DNA of 64,000 nucleotides, from NCBI GenBank assembly GCA_902613995.1, contig CACMJG010000007.1, positions 32,001-96,000 of the forward strand, read 5' to 3'. This document shows, in pieces, positions 45,535 through 54,843 of this stretch (position 1 is the first letter of the stretch; each line of letters starts with the position of its first letter). Position numbers and translations under genes: made by a program. The DNA is from an uncultured Alphaproteobacteria bacterium (lineage in GTDB: Bacteria > Pseudomonadota > Alphaproteobacteria > Methylaequorales > Methylaequoraceae). Below the pieces are notes generated by a model, which worked only from the letters and a program-made list of their open reading frames with translations, was not told where the DNA came from and did no database searches.

Positions 45535-46458
45535 ATGAAAAAAATCCATATTCTTTATCAAGATAAAAATCAGATTTTTAATAACTGTTTTATTCATCAG
45601 CTTTATAAAACTTTATATTTTGGTTATTCGCAAATTATTCATATTTCTTTAAATGATTTAAAAAAAGGTAATCTAAACATACTAAAAAAAAATGATAAAA
45701 TATTAATACTTCTCAAACTAAGAGACTGGAGAATTAATATTCCATTCATTGCAAAATATTTTAATAAATCTCAAATATTTTTTTATGATCAGGATCCCTG
45801 GGAAGCTTATCATGATAATTGTGTTGCGAGAGATGTTTATAAACAAGTTTATGACATGATTAACGTTAAAAAATTTTTGATTACTTCATCTTGGTGGTGT
45901 GATTATATTAAAAAAAAAGAAAATGTCCCAACAGAATTTGTGCGAATGGGAATTCTACCTTCACTTTGTGATTTAGGACCTTCTTATTCTAAACGTGAAC
46001 ATAATTTAGGTTTTCAAGGGTCAATTAATAATTACAGGGAAGATTTTTTTAAAAGGCTTAAAAAAAAAGAGATTTATGTTAAAGTTTTTCCAAGAGTTCA
46101 ATTTATAAAATTTCTAAAACAAATTCAAAATATCAAAATTTTTATTTATAACCAACATAATTCAATGACTATAAATAAAAGAAAACACTCTACTCAAGGT
46201 TTATGGGGAAAATGTATGACTGTTGCAGGACGAGGCTGTCTAGTTCTAAGAGACTTTGATGACGCAGCTAAAACTTATAACATTGATGAATTACCATCGG
46301 TTTTTACATTTAAAAATGAAAATGAAATCCCAAAAATTATAAAAATGATTAATACATTTTCTTTAGAAAAAATTGATGATATCAGACAAAAAACTGTAAA
46401 AAAATTAAAATCAAGAAATGATTGGAATTCAATAATAGAAGCGCTAGAGTCAGATTAA
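45535..46458 (+). CDS. GT-B-like glycosyltransferase
   Basis: 307 residues. FYDQDPWEAYHDN and VRMGILPSLCD resemble the hinge region of GT4-like proteins with the Spore-coat YkvP-like C-terminal domain (GLWGKCMTVAGRGCLVLRDF). No DxD is present, as expected for GT-B. Assignment by pattern; sugar unknown. Confidence 0.6.
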   Translation: MKKIHILYQDKNQIFNNCFIHQLYKTLYFGYSQIIHISLNDLKKGNLNILKKNDKILILLKLRDWRINIPFIAKYFNKSQIFFYDQDPWEAYHDNCVARDVYKQVYDMINVKKFLITSSWWCDYIKKKENVPTEFVRMGILPSLCDLGPSYSKREHNLGFQGSINNYREDFFKRLKKKEIYVKVFPRVQFIKFLKQIQNIKIFIYNQHNSMTINKRKHSTQGLWGKCMTVAGRGCLVLRDFDDAAKTYNIDELPSVFTFKNENEIPKIIKMINTFSLEKIDDIRQKTVKKLKSRNDWNSIIEALESD

Positions 46459-46459
46459 A

Positions 46460-47479
46460 GTGAAAAATTCAATAAAAGATAACAAAATTTTAATTATAGG
46501 TGGAACTGGATCACTAGGACAGTCTCTTATACGAAAATTACTTAAATCCAATGAAATTTTAATCTTTTCTAGAGATGAATTGAAACAATGGACACTAAAA
46601 AACGAATTTAAATCTAAAAAAATAAAATTTTTCGTTGGAGACCTTAGAGATATTTCAAGGGTTGAAGATGTTTTGTTAAATGTAAATCCTTCAATAATAA
46701 TAATTGCAGCTGCATTAAAACAAGTTGATACCTGTGAAATGTATCCATCAGAAAGCATCAAAACAAATATATTTGGAGTTCAAAATTTAGTAGATGTTGT
46801 TGAAAGAAATCAATCGTCTTTAGATAATTTAAAAGTAGTAACAATGATTTCAACTGATAAGTCTTGTGAACCTACGAATGTTTATGGTATGTGCAAATCG
46901 ATTGCAGAGAGAATTATTACTAGTAAAGCACAGTTTCATAAAAAAATTAAGTTCGTTGCGGTAAGATATGGAAATGTTCTTGAATCTCGTGGATCAATAA
47001 TTCCTTTATTTAGATATCAAGCTGAAAACACTAATGGTTTTACAATTACACATCCTCAAATGACAAGATTTATAATGACGTTAGACGAAAGTATTGAACT
47101 AATAACCCAAGCTACTTTAAATGCAAAGAGTGGTGAAACTTGGATACCTGATCTTCCTTCAATGAAAGTTTATGATTTAGCAAAAATGTTTTCCAGTAAA
47201 TATAAAAAACCAATAATTGAAATTGGAATAAGACCAGGTGAAAAAATACATGAATCTTTAATTTCTGAAACTGAATCTTTTCGAGTTAAAAAAAATAAAA
47301 AATATTATGTTATCGAAAATTCAATTTCATCTCAAATTAACTCAAGTAAAATTTATTCTTATTCAAGTAGAGATCACATATTAACTTTTGAGAAACTACA
47401 TAAACTTCTTATCGATAAAAATATTTTTGACTGGGATTTAAAGTCTTTAGTTGGTTCAAAAATAGATCATTTTAAGTAA
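46460..47479 (+). CDS. UDP-sugar 4,6-dehydratase/5-epimerase (PF02719, PseB/CapE-like)
   Basis: 339 residues. ILIIGGTGSLGQSLIRKLL binds NADP, FSRDELKQW is the family signature, STDKS the catalytic loop, and YGMCK replaces the usual YxxxK with Met-Cys between. This form occurs in CapE/WbjB/PseB enzymes that make UDP-4-keto-6-deoxy-HexNAc with C5 inversion. The next gene is an aminotransferase that could act on the product. Single base gap to the preceding gene. Confidence 0.85.
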   Translation: MKNSIKDNKILIIGGTGSLGQSLIRKLLKSNEILIFSRDELKQWTLKNEFKSKKIKFFVGDLRDISRVEDVLLNVNPSIIIIAAALKQVDTCEMYPSESIKTNIFGVQNLVDVVERNQSSLDNLKVVTMISTDKSCEPTNVYGMCKSIAERIITSKAQFHKKIKFVAVRYGNVLESRGSIIPLFRYQAENTNGFTITHPQMTRFIMTLDESIELITQATLNAKSGETWIPDLPSMKVYDLAKMFSSKYKKPIIEIGIRPGEKIHESLISETESFRVKKNKKYYVIENSISSQINSSKIYSYSSRDHILTFEKLHKLLIDKNIFDWDLKSLVGSKIDHFK

Positions 47480-47487
47480 AATTAATA

Positions 47488-48639
47488 ATGAAAAAAATTC
47501 CTCTTTTTAAAGTTTTCACTAATAAAAACAAAACACTTAAAAATTTAGATAAAGTACTCGATTCTGGATTTATTAATGAAGGTGAAGAAGTGAGACTTTT
47601 GACACAGAAGCTTGAGAAAAAAATTGGATCAAAAAATATTGTTCTTATGAATAGTTGTACATCGGCATTAACGGTTGCCTACAAACTCTCTGGATTATGT
47701 GAAGGAAAAAATGTTGTTACAACACCTATGACTTGTATTGCTACAAATACTCCCATTATAAACCTAAATGGAAAAATAAAGTGGTGCGATGTAGACTCTT
47801 ATTCAGGAATGCCTAGATTAAAGAATATTGAGGAAAAAGTTGATAAAAACACTGTTGCAATTTGCCTTGTAAGTTGGGCAGGGGTTCCACCTGTTGATTT
47901 AAAAAAAATCTTTAATTTCTGCAAAAAAAATAAAATAAAATTAATACATGATTCAGCACACGCATTTATGGCAAAACTAGATAAAAAACCTATTTCCAAT
48001 TTTGCTGATTTTACTTGCTTTAGTTTTCAGGCTATTAAACACTTTACATGTGGTGACGGTGGAGCATTAATATGTAAAAGCCTGTCATCTTTTCAAAAAG
48101 CAAAAAAACTCAAATGGTTTGGCTATGATCGTGAAAAAGCAAAAGATTCGAAAGGTCACTGGAAAAATCAACAGGAAGCAGATATTTCATATGAAGATTT
48201 AGGATACAAATTTAATATGAACAATATAACTGCTGCCATTGGTCTTGCAAATTACGAAAGCATCGATGCAATTATTGAGGGCCATAGAAATATTGCTAAG
48301 ATCTATGATGAATATTTTTTTAATAACGCTTTATTGTGTCCTATTTCAAGACCTAAGTCGTCCGAACCATCATTTTGGGTTTACACATTAGTATTAAAAG
48401 ACAATCGTTTTTGTAGTGAGAAATTAATAACAGATTTAAATAAAGAAAATATTCAAGCTGGAAAGGTACACATTCCATGTGACGAATATAGTTGCTTTTC
48501 TAACTTCAAAACATCACTACCTGGTCTAAGAGAATTTAATAGAATCCAGTTCTCATTACCATGCGGTTGGTGGATTAAAAAAAATGAAGCACATGAAATT
48601 GCGCAAAAAGTGTTAAAAATTATTTCTCAAAAAATATAA
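47488..48639 (+). CDS. DegT-family sugar aminotransferase (PseC-like)
   Basis: 383 residues. Lysine in FSFQAIKHFTCGDGGALI forms the PLP Schiff base, HDSAHAFM holds the ring Asp, and the C-terminal AGKVHIP is the substrate loop. Following the 4,6-dehydratase at 46460 it most likely aminates C4 of a UDP-4-keto-6-deoxy-HexNAc. An N-acetyl- or formyltransferase elsewhere in the cluster could finish the sugar. Confidence 0.83.
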   Translation: MKKIPLFKVFTNKNKTLKNLDKVLDSGFINEGEEVRLLTQKLEKKIGSKNIVLMNSCTSALTVAYKLSGLCEGKNVVTTPMTCIATNTPIINLNGKIKWCDVDSYSGMPRLKNIEEKVDKNTVAICLVSWAGVPPVDLKKIFNFCKKNKIKLIHDSAHAFMAKLDKKPISNFADFTCFSFQAIKHFTCGDGGALICKSLSSFQKAKKLKWFGYDREKAKDSKGHWKNQQEADISYEDLGYKFNMNNITAAIGLANYESIDAIIEGHRNIAKIYDEYFFNNALLCPISRPKSSEPSFWVYTLVLKDNRFCSEKLITDLNKENIQAGKVHIPCDEYSCFSNFKTSLPGLREFNRIQFSLPCGWWIKKNEAHEIAQKVLKIISQKI

Positions 48640-49430
48640 TGAAATTTAAAGTTTTAGTTTTAACCATGTATTGTGGTGAGTCTGAATTTAAAAAATGCTG
48701 TTTAGAGGTTAAAAAACAAAAGAACGTAATTATTAAACATAAGATTGTAAAAAATAAAGAGGAGCTAGATGCTCATCAAGTCCTTTTCGATTATTGGAAT
48801 AAAAACAGATCCAAATATGATTACTTAGTGAAACTAGATGCAGATACAATTCTTGCAAGTGATTATATTATCTACAAAATATGCAAAATATTTAAGAAAA
48901 ATAAAAATTTAACTGGTTTGCAAGTAGGTTTAAAAGATTATTACACTAATTGTCTAATTGCAGGCTTGGCATGTTATTCCTCAAAAATATCATTTAAGAT
49001 TCCGGAAGATAAATTATTTTGTGATCGCGTTGAAGAAATTGGGGGAGAACTTAATTATAAACCAAACGACCTTCTTGAACTATATCCCGCAGGATATCAC
49101 TGTAAAAATCCATCAAATTTTCAATCGTTTCACTTCGGATTTAGAAGATATAGAAAAAATCAAATGGAAATTATTAGAAAATTAAAAGATGCATTTTTGG
49201 AATATAAAGACGATCCTAGAAGATTTGCATTAGTTGGTGTTTTGGCAGCTGCTAAAGAAGTTAATATTACTAATACTTCTTACAATAATTTAAATTTTAA
49301 AGAACTATTCAGAAAATATGAAAAAAAAATCAAAAATTTAGATATTTCTGATGAAGAATTGTTAGTTTGGCGACAATCTAGAAATAAATTACGATTGGAA
49401 AATATAATTAATTTTTTTAGGAAAAATTGA
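48639..49430 (+). CDS. GT-A-fold glycosyltransferase
   Basis: 263 residues. VLVLTMYCGESEFKKC starts a GT2-like nucleotide site, and LVKLDADTILASDY gives DAD in the DxD position. The C-terminal half, including FHFGFRRYRKN and a basic helix, may bind acceptor or membrane. It shares one base with the aminotransferase stop (TAATG). Confidence 0.72.
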   Translation: MKFKVLVLTMYCGESEFKKCCLEVKKQKNVIIKHKIVKNKEELDAHQVLFDYWNKNRSKYDYLVKLDADTILASDYIIYKICKIFKKNKNLTGLQVGLKDYYTNCLIAGLACYSSKISFKIPEDKLFCDRVEEIGGELNYKPNDLLELYPAGYHCKNPSNFQSFHFGFRRYRKNQMEIIRKLKDAFLEYKDDPRRFALVGVLAAAKEVNITNTSYNNLNFKELFRKYEKKIKNLDISDEELLVWRQSRNKLRLENIINFFRKN

Positions 49431-49431
49431 A

Positions 49432-50496
49432 ATGGGAATAGGAGGAACTCTTGTAACTATATCTGCTCTCCAAAAAATCAATAAAGAGACAAAAAAAAAG
49501 ATTCTGATTTCTATGCGTCCAAATATTTCAGACCTTTTTAATTTTTCATTGTTGGGAAAATCAGAAAAGTTCAATTATTCATGTCTCTTCAAGCAACATA
49601 AATTTATAGTTCTTTATAATAGAACTATTTATAAAAATACAATTACAAAATCTATCGACCGGTTTTTCATTAATATACTTTATAAATTTAGATTACTAGA
49701 ATTTTATGACTATTTTCTTATATCAATTTCACAAATAGCCTTTAGAAAAAAGAATTTTCTTTTAATGTATATTAATTCCTCAAGATTTAGTTATGGAAAA
49801 GAAAAAAAAAATGGCGGAATAATTTGGAAAAACAAAGAAAAAAATCTTTTAAATGCTATTTTTTTAGGATTCAAGCCAAAGTATACCTTTTCATCAAATT
49901 TTCTTGAACCACCTTCGATACCTTTTAAGATTCTCGATAAAAGAAAGAAATCAATATTGCAGACATTAAATTTAGTTGAGAATCAGTATATAGTGTTTGA
50001 ACCCATGTCAAATAAAAAGTGGTTTGGAGGTTTGCGTGAATGGCCGATGAAAAACTGGAATGAATTATTAAAACTTATTAATAAAAAATATCCGTTTTTA
50101 AGATTGGTAAGAATTGGAACAAATTTAATTAGCGACAAAAAATTAAAATTTTCAAATTTTTTAGATTTAACTGGGAAAACTGATTTTTTTGATACCTTGC
50201 TCATAATTAAAAAATCTAAAATGTTTATTGGTCTGGAAGGTGGTATGATGCATATGTCTGCGTCAATGAAAAAAAATAGTTTGATAATATGGGGATGTTT
50301 AACCTCACCGTCTTTTGCTTCATATAAAAAGATTCACAGAGTTTTATATTTTAATAAAAGCTGCAATCATGATTTTTTTCCTAAATCTTGTCCGGAAAGA
50401 TCTAGGTGTATAAATAATATTTCTCCGGAAATAGTTTTTGAGGAGTTTGAAAAATCTTTAAAAAGATTTAAATCTGGGATAAATTATTTAAATTAG
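49432..50496 (+). CDS. GT9 heptosyltransferase-family glycosyltransferase
   Basis: 354 residues. IGGTLVTISALQKI at the N-terminus matches the GxGD/ILxxxALxxL start of heptosyltransferases; EPMSNKKWFGGLREWPMKNW and FIGLEGGMMHMSASMK plus LIIWGCLTSP form the donor site. The family usually adds heptose to lipid A core but some members act in O-antigens. Cysteine pairs near the C-terminus (CNHDFFPKSCPERSRC) are typical. Confidence 0.8.
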   Translation: MGIGGTLVTISALQKINKETKKKILISMRPNISDLFNFSLLGKSEKFNYSCLFKQHKFIVLYNRTIYKNTITKSIDRFFINILYKFRLLEFYDYFLISISQIAFRKKNFLLMYINSSRFSYGKEKKNGGIIWKNKEKNLLNAIFLGFKPKYTFSSNFLEPPSIPFKILDKRKKSILQTLNLVENQYIVFEPMSNKKWFGGLREWPMKNWNELLKLINKKYPFLRLVRIGTNLISDKKLKFSNFLDLTGKTDFFDTLLIIKKSKMFIGLEGGMMHMSASMKKNSLIIWGCLTSPSFASYKKIHRVLYFNKSCNHDFFPKSCPERSRCINNISPEIVFEEFEKSLKRFKSGINYLN

Positions 50497-50501
50497 TCTT
50501 C

Positions 50502-51227
50502 ATGAATATATTTTTTAAAATTATACCGTATGTAATCCCTTATTCTTTTTTTTTTAAAATTTTGAGAAGACTTATTAGCGGTAAAGTTAATTCTATGACT
50601 CTTGATACTGCTTTAAAAGAACTACTAGTATTTGATAATTTTTTGAAAAACGAAATAGCTACCGTGGGAACAAACATTGGGAAGGGCAAACATATTAAGC
50701 ATGATATTATGAAATATCATCATTTCTTTAGTCAAAATATTTTGCCAAACCAAAAGGTACTTGATATAGGGTGTGGTAATGCTTCTTTAGCAATGTCTGT
50801 TCTAAAAGACGTTGATTGTAAAATTACTGGAGTTGAGATCTGTAAATCAAATTACAAAATTGCAAAAAAAAATACAAAACATACAAGTATTAAAATAATA
50901 CAGGCTGACGCAACCAAATTTACATTTAAGAACACTTTTGATATTATAATTCTATCTAATGTTTTAGAACACATTAAAGATAGAGTGAATTTTCTAAAAA
51001 AATTAAAAATTCAAATAAAGCCAAAGAAAATTCTTATCAGAGTTCCTATACTTCAAAGAGATTGGACTGTTTTAAAAAAAAAAGAGATTGGAATTGAGTG
51101 GAGATTAGATAAAACTCACGAAATTGAATATACAGAAAAGAATTTTAAAAAAGAAATGCTTGAAGCTGGCTTGAAAATAAAAAAATTAGAACTAATATGG
51201 AGTGAGATATGGTGCGTCTTGGAATAA
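50502..51227 (+). CDS. Class I SAM-dependent methyltransferase
   Basis: 241 residues. VLDIGCGNASLAMSVL is motif I, ITGVEIC motif II, and IIILSNVLEHIKDRVNFL motif III. The C-terminal WRLDKTHEIEYTEKNF is common in ubiquinone/menaquinone-like methyltransferases. It is the first of three adjacent methyltransferases and overlaps the second by 19 bases. Confidence 0.82.
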   Translation: MNIFFKIIPYVIPYSFFFKILRRLISGKVNSMTLDTALKELLVFDNFLKNEIATVGTNIGKGKHIKHDIMKYHHFFSQNILPNQKVLDIGCGNASLAMSVLKDVDCKITGVEICKSNYKIAKKNTKHTSIKIIQADATKFTFKNTFDIIILSNVLEHIKDRVNFLKKLKIQIKPKKILIRVPILQRDWTVLKKKEIGIEWRLDKTHEIEYTEKNFKKEMLEAGLKIKKLELIWSEIWCVLE

Positions 51228-52171
51228 AAAAAAAATTTTTAAAAATTTTTTCTCAACTATCATTTCAGCAAAAAGAGGATCTAAATTTAATGAGGGAAGA
51301 TAATTCCAAATCTAGTTTTCACTACCAAAGTGGTCCTGGAAAAGGATGGCAAAAAATAGTCAGGGAATTCGAATCTCATTTTCATAAAGAGGGGATTAAA
51401 GATGTTCAAAAACAGTATTATAATAGTAGATTTGCTTCGCAACTTCCTGGAAGTAGAGTTTACTATTATTTTGCCTGTTATTTTTATTATAATAATATAA
51501 AAAAAAGAGATAAATTTGGTATACTCAGAAAGTTAAAAAAAAATCAAAATTCTATTTCACCTGATGTAGAAGTAATAATTGATGATCTTATTATTACTTG
51601 GGATATATTAAATGCCATTCATCAAATTATATCGATTGCTGAAATTGATAAAAGTTTTTTATCGAAAAAAAAAATTTTTTTAGACTTAGGAGCAGGTTGG
51701 GGAAGAATTGGACATTTACTAGTTAGAATTAACCCTAAAATTATTTATGTAGCTGCAGACTTGCCAGAATCTTTGTTAATATCACAGAATTATTTACCTA
51801 AAACTTTACCCTCGGATACAAAAATTTTCTCTTATAAACAAAATCGTTTGAAATTAGACTTTAAGGATAGTGGTATTTATTTTATTGGTAGCCATCATTT
51901 GGAAAAAGTAAGATGCAAAACAATAGACTTTCTAGTCAATATAGCTTCATTTCAGGAAATGAAAAATCAACAAGTTAAACGATATTTTTCTGATTTTGAT
52001 AGAATTGTAAACGGGATTTTCTATACTAGACAAATTAGATCCTCAAATTATAAAGACGGATTTAAAGTAAGTGGAGACAACTTGTATCCTTATCCAAAGA
52101 ATTGGAAAAAGCAATTTTTAAGATATCCAAATGAATGGCCAGGGTATTTTGAAGCAGGTTTTAAAATTTAA
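51209..52171 (+). CDS. Putative sugar O-methyltransferase
   Basis: 320 residues. A long N-terminal part (about 155 residues) precedes FLDLGAGWGRIGHLLV, the SAM motif, and VAADLPESLLIS. The overall layout resembles the family of putative sugar O-methyltransferases found in O-antigen and capsule loci. The conserved-looking LVNIASFQEM corresponds to motif III. Overlaps the preceding methyltransferase by 19 bases. Confidence 0.75.
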   Translation: MVRLGIKKKFLKIFSQLSFQQKEDLNLMREDNSKSSFHYQSGPGKGWQKIVREFESHFHKEGIKDVQKQYYNSRFASQLPGSRVYYYFACYFYYNNIKKRDKFGILRKLKKNQNSISPDVEVIIDDLIITWDILNAIHQIISIAEIDKSFLSKKKIFLDLGAGWGRIGHLLVRINPKIIYVAADLPESLLISQNYLPKTLPSDTKIFSYKQNRLKLDFKDSGIYFIGSHHLEKVRCKTIDFLVNIASFQEMKNQQVKRYFSDFDRIVNGIFYTRQIRSSNYKDGFKVSGDNLYPYPKNWKKQFLRYPNEWPGYFEAGFKI

Positions 52172-52213
52172 TAAATAAAAAAACTTCTATATCGATTAAC
52201 GAGAGGTATTACA

Positions 52214-52981
52214 ATGAAAAAATCAAAGTACGCGGTTGAGACTAATCTTTCAAATAGACTTAAAGCTCGACTCAATATTAATAATAAAGTCTCTGTTGTA
52301 GATTTTCAGCAATGGGTTCAGGATCAAATCGAAATTTTAGATGGTGATGATATCCTTGATGTTGGTTGCGGAACTGGAGCACAAAGTTTACGTTATTTAG
52401 ATCGAGTTGGTGACAAAGGAAGCGTTTATGCGATTGACGCTATGAAAACTTCAATCAACCAATTAATAGAAAAGGCAAAAGGGCGCAATCTTATTACTGA
52501 AGTTGGCGATATGATGAATTTGTCAAATATTATTAAAAATCGGCGTTTTAATGTTGCTGCTTGTACTTATGCCATTTATTATGCCTCAAATCCAAAAATA
52601 GTTATGAAAACTATGTATGATTCACTCAAGCCTGGAGGGCGTTTAATGATTTGTGTTCCGAATGAACCACATGGGCTTGTTGAACTAGTTCGTCGATACA
52701 AGTCAATCCCAAGTGTAGTTCTTGAGTCTCTCAAAATCAGTAGTAATTTACTCCAACCATTTTTTGATGAACACTTTGACTCTTACTCGATTTCGTTTTT
52801 AAAAAATCAGCAGTCATATAACAAGCTTGACCAAGTCATGAACGCTTTATCAGCGTCACCATATTACGATAATTCGATAGAAGAAAATGTTTGTGCAGAT
52901 ATAAAATCTATTATTGATAAACACGGATCTTTTAAGTTCTATAAACGATCATATCTAATTACTTCGCGCAAAAAAATATAA
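52214..52981 (+). CDS. Class I SAM-dependent methyltransferase with foreign base composition
   Basis: 255 residues. ILDVGCGTGAQSLRYL is motif I, VYAIDAM motif II, ACTYAIYYASNP motif III. By counting sampled 60-base lines, it runs about 40% G+C against about 27% in the preceding gene, with richer codon use (CGT, CGC, GGC). It also has a clear Shine-Dalgarno-like GAGAGG 8 bases before its ATG (52201-52206), which most genes here lack. Both suggest recent acquisition. Probable sugar or lipid methyltransferase. Confidence 0.82.
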   Translation: MKKSKYAVETNLSNRLKARLNINNKVSVVDFQQWVQDQIEILDGDDILDVGCGTGAQSLRYLDRVGDKGSVYAIDAMKTSINQLIEKAKGRNLITEVGDMMNLSNIIKNRRFNVAACTYAIYYASNPKIVMKTMYDSLKPGGRLMICVPNEPHGLVELVRRYKSIPSVVLESLKISSNLLQPFFDEHFDSYSISFLKNQQSYNKLDQVMNALSASPYYDNSIEENVCADIKSIIDKHGSFKFYKRSYLITSRKKI

Positions 52982-52987
52982 GTAAAG

Positions 52988-53893
52988 ATGTTATTAAGTG
53001 AGCTTATAAAATTACTTCCTAATAAAAATTTAAAGGTTATTAATGATACTAATTTCAATACATTTGCATTGTACAGTTGGGACGGTAACAGACAATTGGT
53101 TCCTCTTTATGATGAGACCTTTATAGATGAAATATTAGAGGCCAAAAAAATTTCATGCATTTTAACATCTAAAAAGATATTTCAAAAAATATCAAAAAAA
53201 GGTAAGGAAAAAAAATCATACATAATAGCAAATAATTGCTACAGTATATTTTATAAATTACACCTCAAGTTATTTGAGTTAAAAAATAAAAATGTTGAAA
53301 AAACCGAAATACATCCGAGTGCAAATATCCATAAATCAGCTTTTATTGATAGTTATGGGGTAAGTATAGGAGAAAATTCGTCAGTTGGCGCAAATTGTAC
53401 AGTTTTGAGGGGTACAGTTATAAAAAAAAATTGTAAAATTTACTCTAATGTAATTTTAGGCGAAGATGGTTTTGATATTAGAAATATTGAGAATGAACAA
53501 ATAGTTATTCCACATTTAGGTAAAGTAATTATAAATGATAATGTAGATATTCAGTCTGGTTCTGTGGTTATTAAAGCAATATTTGATACTAGTACTAAAA
53601 TTAGCGAATCTGTTAAGATTGGTTCTAAGGTTGTTGTCTCTCACAGTGCAAAGATTGGTGAGAAAACAAGAATTTGCGCGGGATCAACCATTTGTGGAAA
53701 TGTAGCTGTTGGTAAAAATTGTTACTTGGGCCCAAATTCCACTATATCACACAACCTTAAAGTCGGAGATAATTCAAAGATTTCAATTGGTTCCTCAGTT
53801 GTAAGTAATGTTCCAAAAAACAAAGTTTTTACAGGTTACTTTGCAATGGAACATCAAAAATTTCTTAGAAATTATATAAAACAGAACAAATGA
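52988..53893 (+). CDS. LpxD-like N-acyltransferase (LbH)
   Basis: 301 residues. An N-terminal domain to about 100 is followed by left-handed beta-helix repeats. GEDGFDIRN, VIPHLGKVIINDNVDIQSG and VVVSHSAKIG (His219) align with the LpxD core, in which the corresponding His is catalytic. LpxD transfers a 3-hydroxyacyl chain from acyl-ACP to UDP-3-acyl-glucosamine; in glycan clusters such paralogues may acylate amino sugars. The dedicated ACP at 42927 could be its donor, which is speculation. Confidence 0.75.
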   Translation: MLLSELIKLLPNKNLKVINDTNFNTFALYSWDGNRQLVPLYDETFIDEILEAKKISCILTSKKIFQKISKKGKEKKSYIIANNCYSIFYKLHLKLFELKNKNVEKTEIHPSANIHKSAFIDSYGVSIGENSSVGANCTVLRGTVIKKNCKIYSNVILGEDGFDIRNIENEQIVIPHLGKVIINDNVDIQSGSVVIKAIFDTSTKISESVKIGSKVVVSHSAKIGEKTRICAGSTICGNVAVGKNCYLGPNSTISHNLKVGDNSKISIGSSVVSNVPKNKVFTGYFAMEHQKFLRNYIKQNK

Positions 53894-54843
53894 AAACTTT
53901 AATAGCAATAATGTATCATAGAATCGTTAAGGATAAAAATCAGCTTAAACTTTCTGCATTCAAGAAAGTAAATAATTCATATAAGTTAACTAAAAAAGAA
54001 TTTAATGAACAAATAGATTATTTAACAAAAAATTTTTCTATTATAAATTTCTGTGAATTTAAGGAAATCATTCAAGAAAAAAAAATACGATTAAAAAAAC
54101 GTCCACTTCTTTTGACATTTGATGATGGTACTAAAGATCATATTAAATATGTAACACCAATTTTAAAAAAAAAAAAAATTTCTGGAATTTTTTTTGTTCC
54201 AGGCAGACCTGTGTTAGAAAAAAAAGCGTTACATGCACATGCTATTCACGAAATCTTGATAAATACAAAAGATAAAGGTGCAATAGTAAAAAAGATTGAT
54301 AATTTTTACTTACGAAACGGATTAATAGATAAATTAAAAATATTTAAAAAAAACAACTTTTGTTCTGATCAATTTAATAACCCTACTTCTAGATATATAA
54401 AAAAAATGCTTCAGATTCATCTTCCCATATACGAAAGAGAGAAGATAATTAGCTACTTTTTTCATAAAAATGTTACGAATAATGAAACTGATTTTGTTGA
54501 AAATTTTTATCTGAACGAGAATGATTTAGAATATATGCAATTGAATAAAATGGTTCTACTTCCACATAGTATAAATCATTATCACTTAACTACTTTATCA
54601 AAAAAAGAACTTGAAAAAGATATTTTAGATAGCATTAATTTTATAAAAATATTTAATAAAGATTTTGATAAATGGATATCATGCTATCCATTCGGGTCGT
54701 TTGATAGAAATGTAAAGAAATTATGTAAAAAATATAATGCATTTGCTGGTTTTACAACTAAAAGCGGTACTGTAAATCTTGATAGAAAATATGACATTAT
54801 GGAGTTACCAAGAATACACTGCGATGAAATAGGAAAAATTTAA
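53890..54843 (+). CDS. Polysaccharide deacetylase (NodB-type)
   Basis: 317 residues. IAIMYHRIVKD at the N-terminus, LLLTFDDGTKDH (catalytic Asp and metal Asp) and ISGIFFVPGRP are the NodB motifs. LLPHSINHYHLTTLS carries the histidines expected for the metal site (H-x3-H: HSINH), and SCYPFGSFD the final motif. It converges on the TagF-like gene with a 4-base overlap. Confidence 0.83.
   Translation: MKTLIAIMYHRIVKDKNQLKLSAFKKVNNSYKLTKKEFNEQIDYLTKNFSIINFCEFKEIIQEKKIRLKKRPLLLTFDDGTKDHIKYVTPILKKKKISGIFFVPGRPVLEKKALHAHAIHEILINTKDKGAIVKKIDNFYLRNGLIDKLKIFKKNNFCSDQFNNPTSRYIKKMLQIHLPIYEREKIISYFFHKNVTNNETDFVENFYLNENDLEYMQLNKMVLLPHSINHYHLTTLSKKELEKDILDSINFIKIFNKDFDKWISCYPFGSFDRNVKKLCKKYNAFAGFTTKSGTVNLDRKYDIMELPRIHCDEIGKI

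Noticed and set aside
50655..50665. ACGGTAGCTAT on the minus strand, 10 of 11 matching the ops core
   Set aside because: It lies inside a plus-strand methyltransferase gene on the wrong strand with no minus-strand operon after it; about one such near match is expected by chance in 64 kb.
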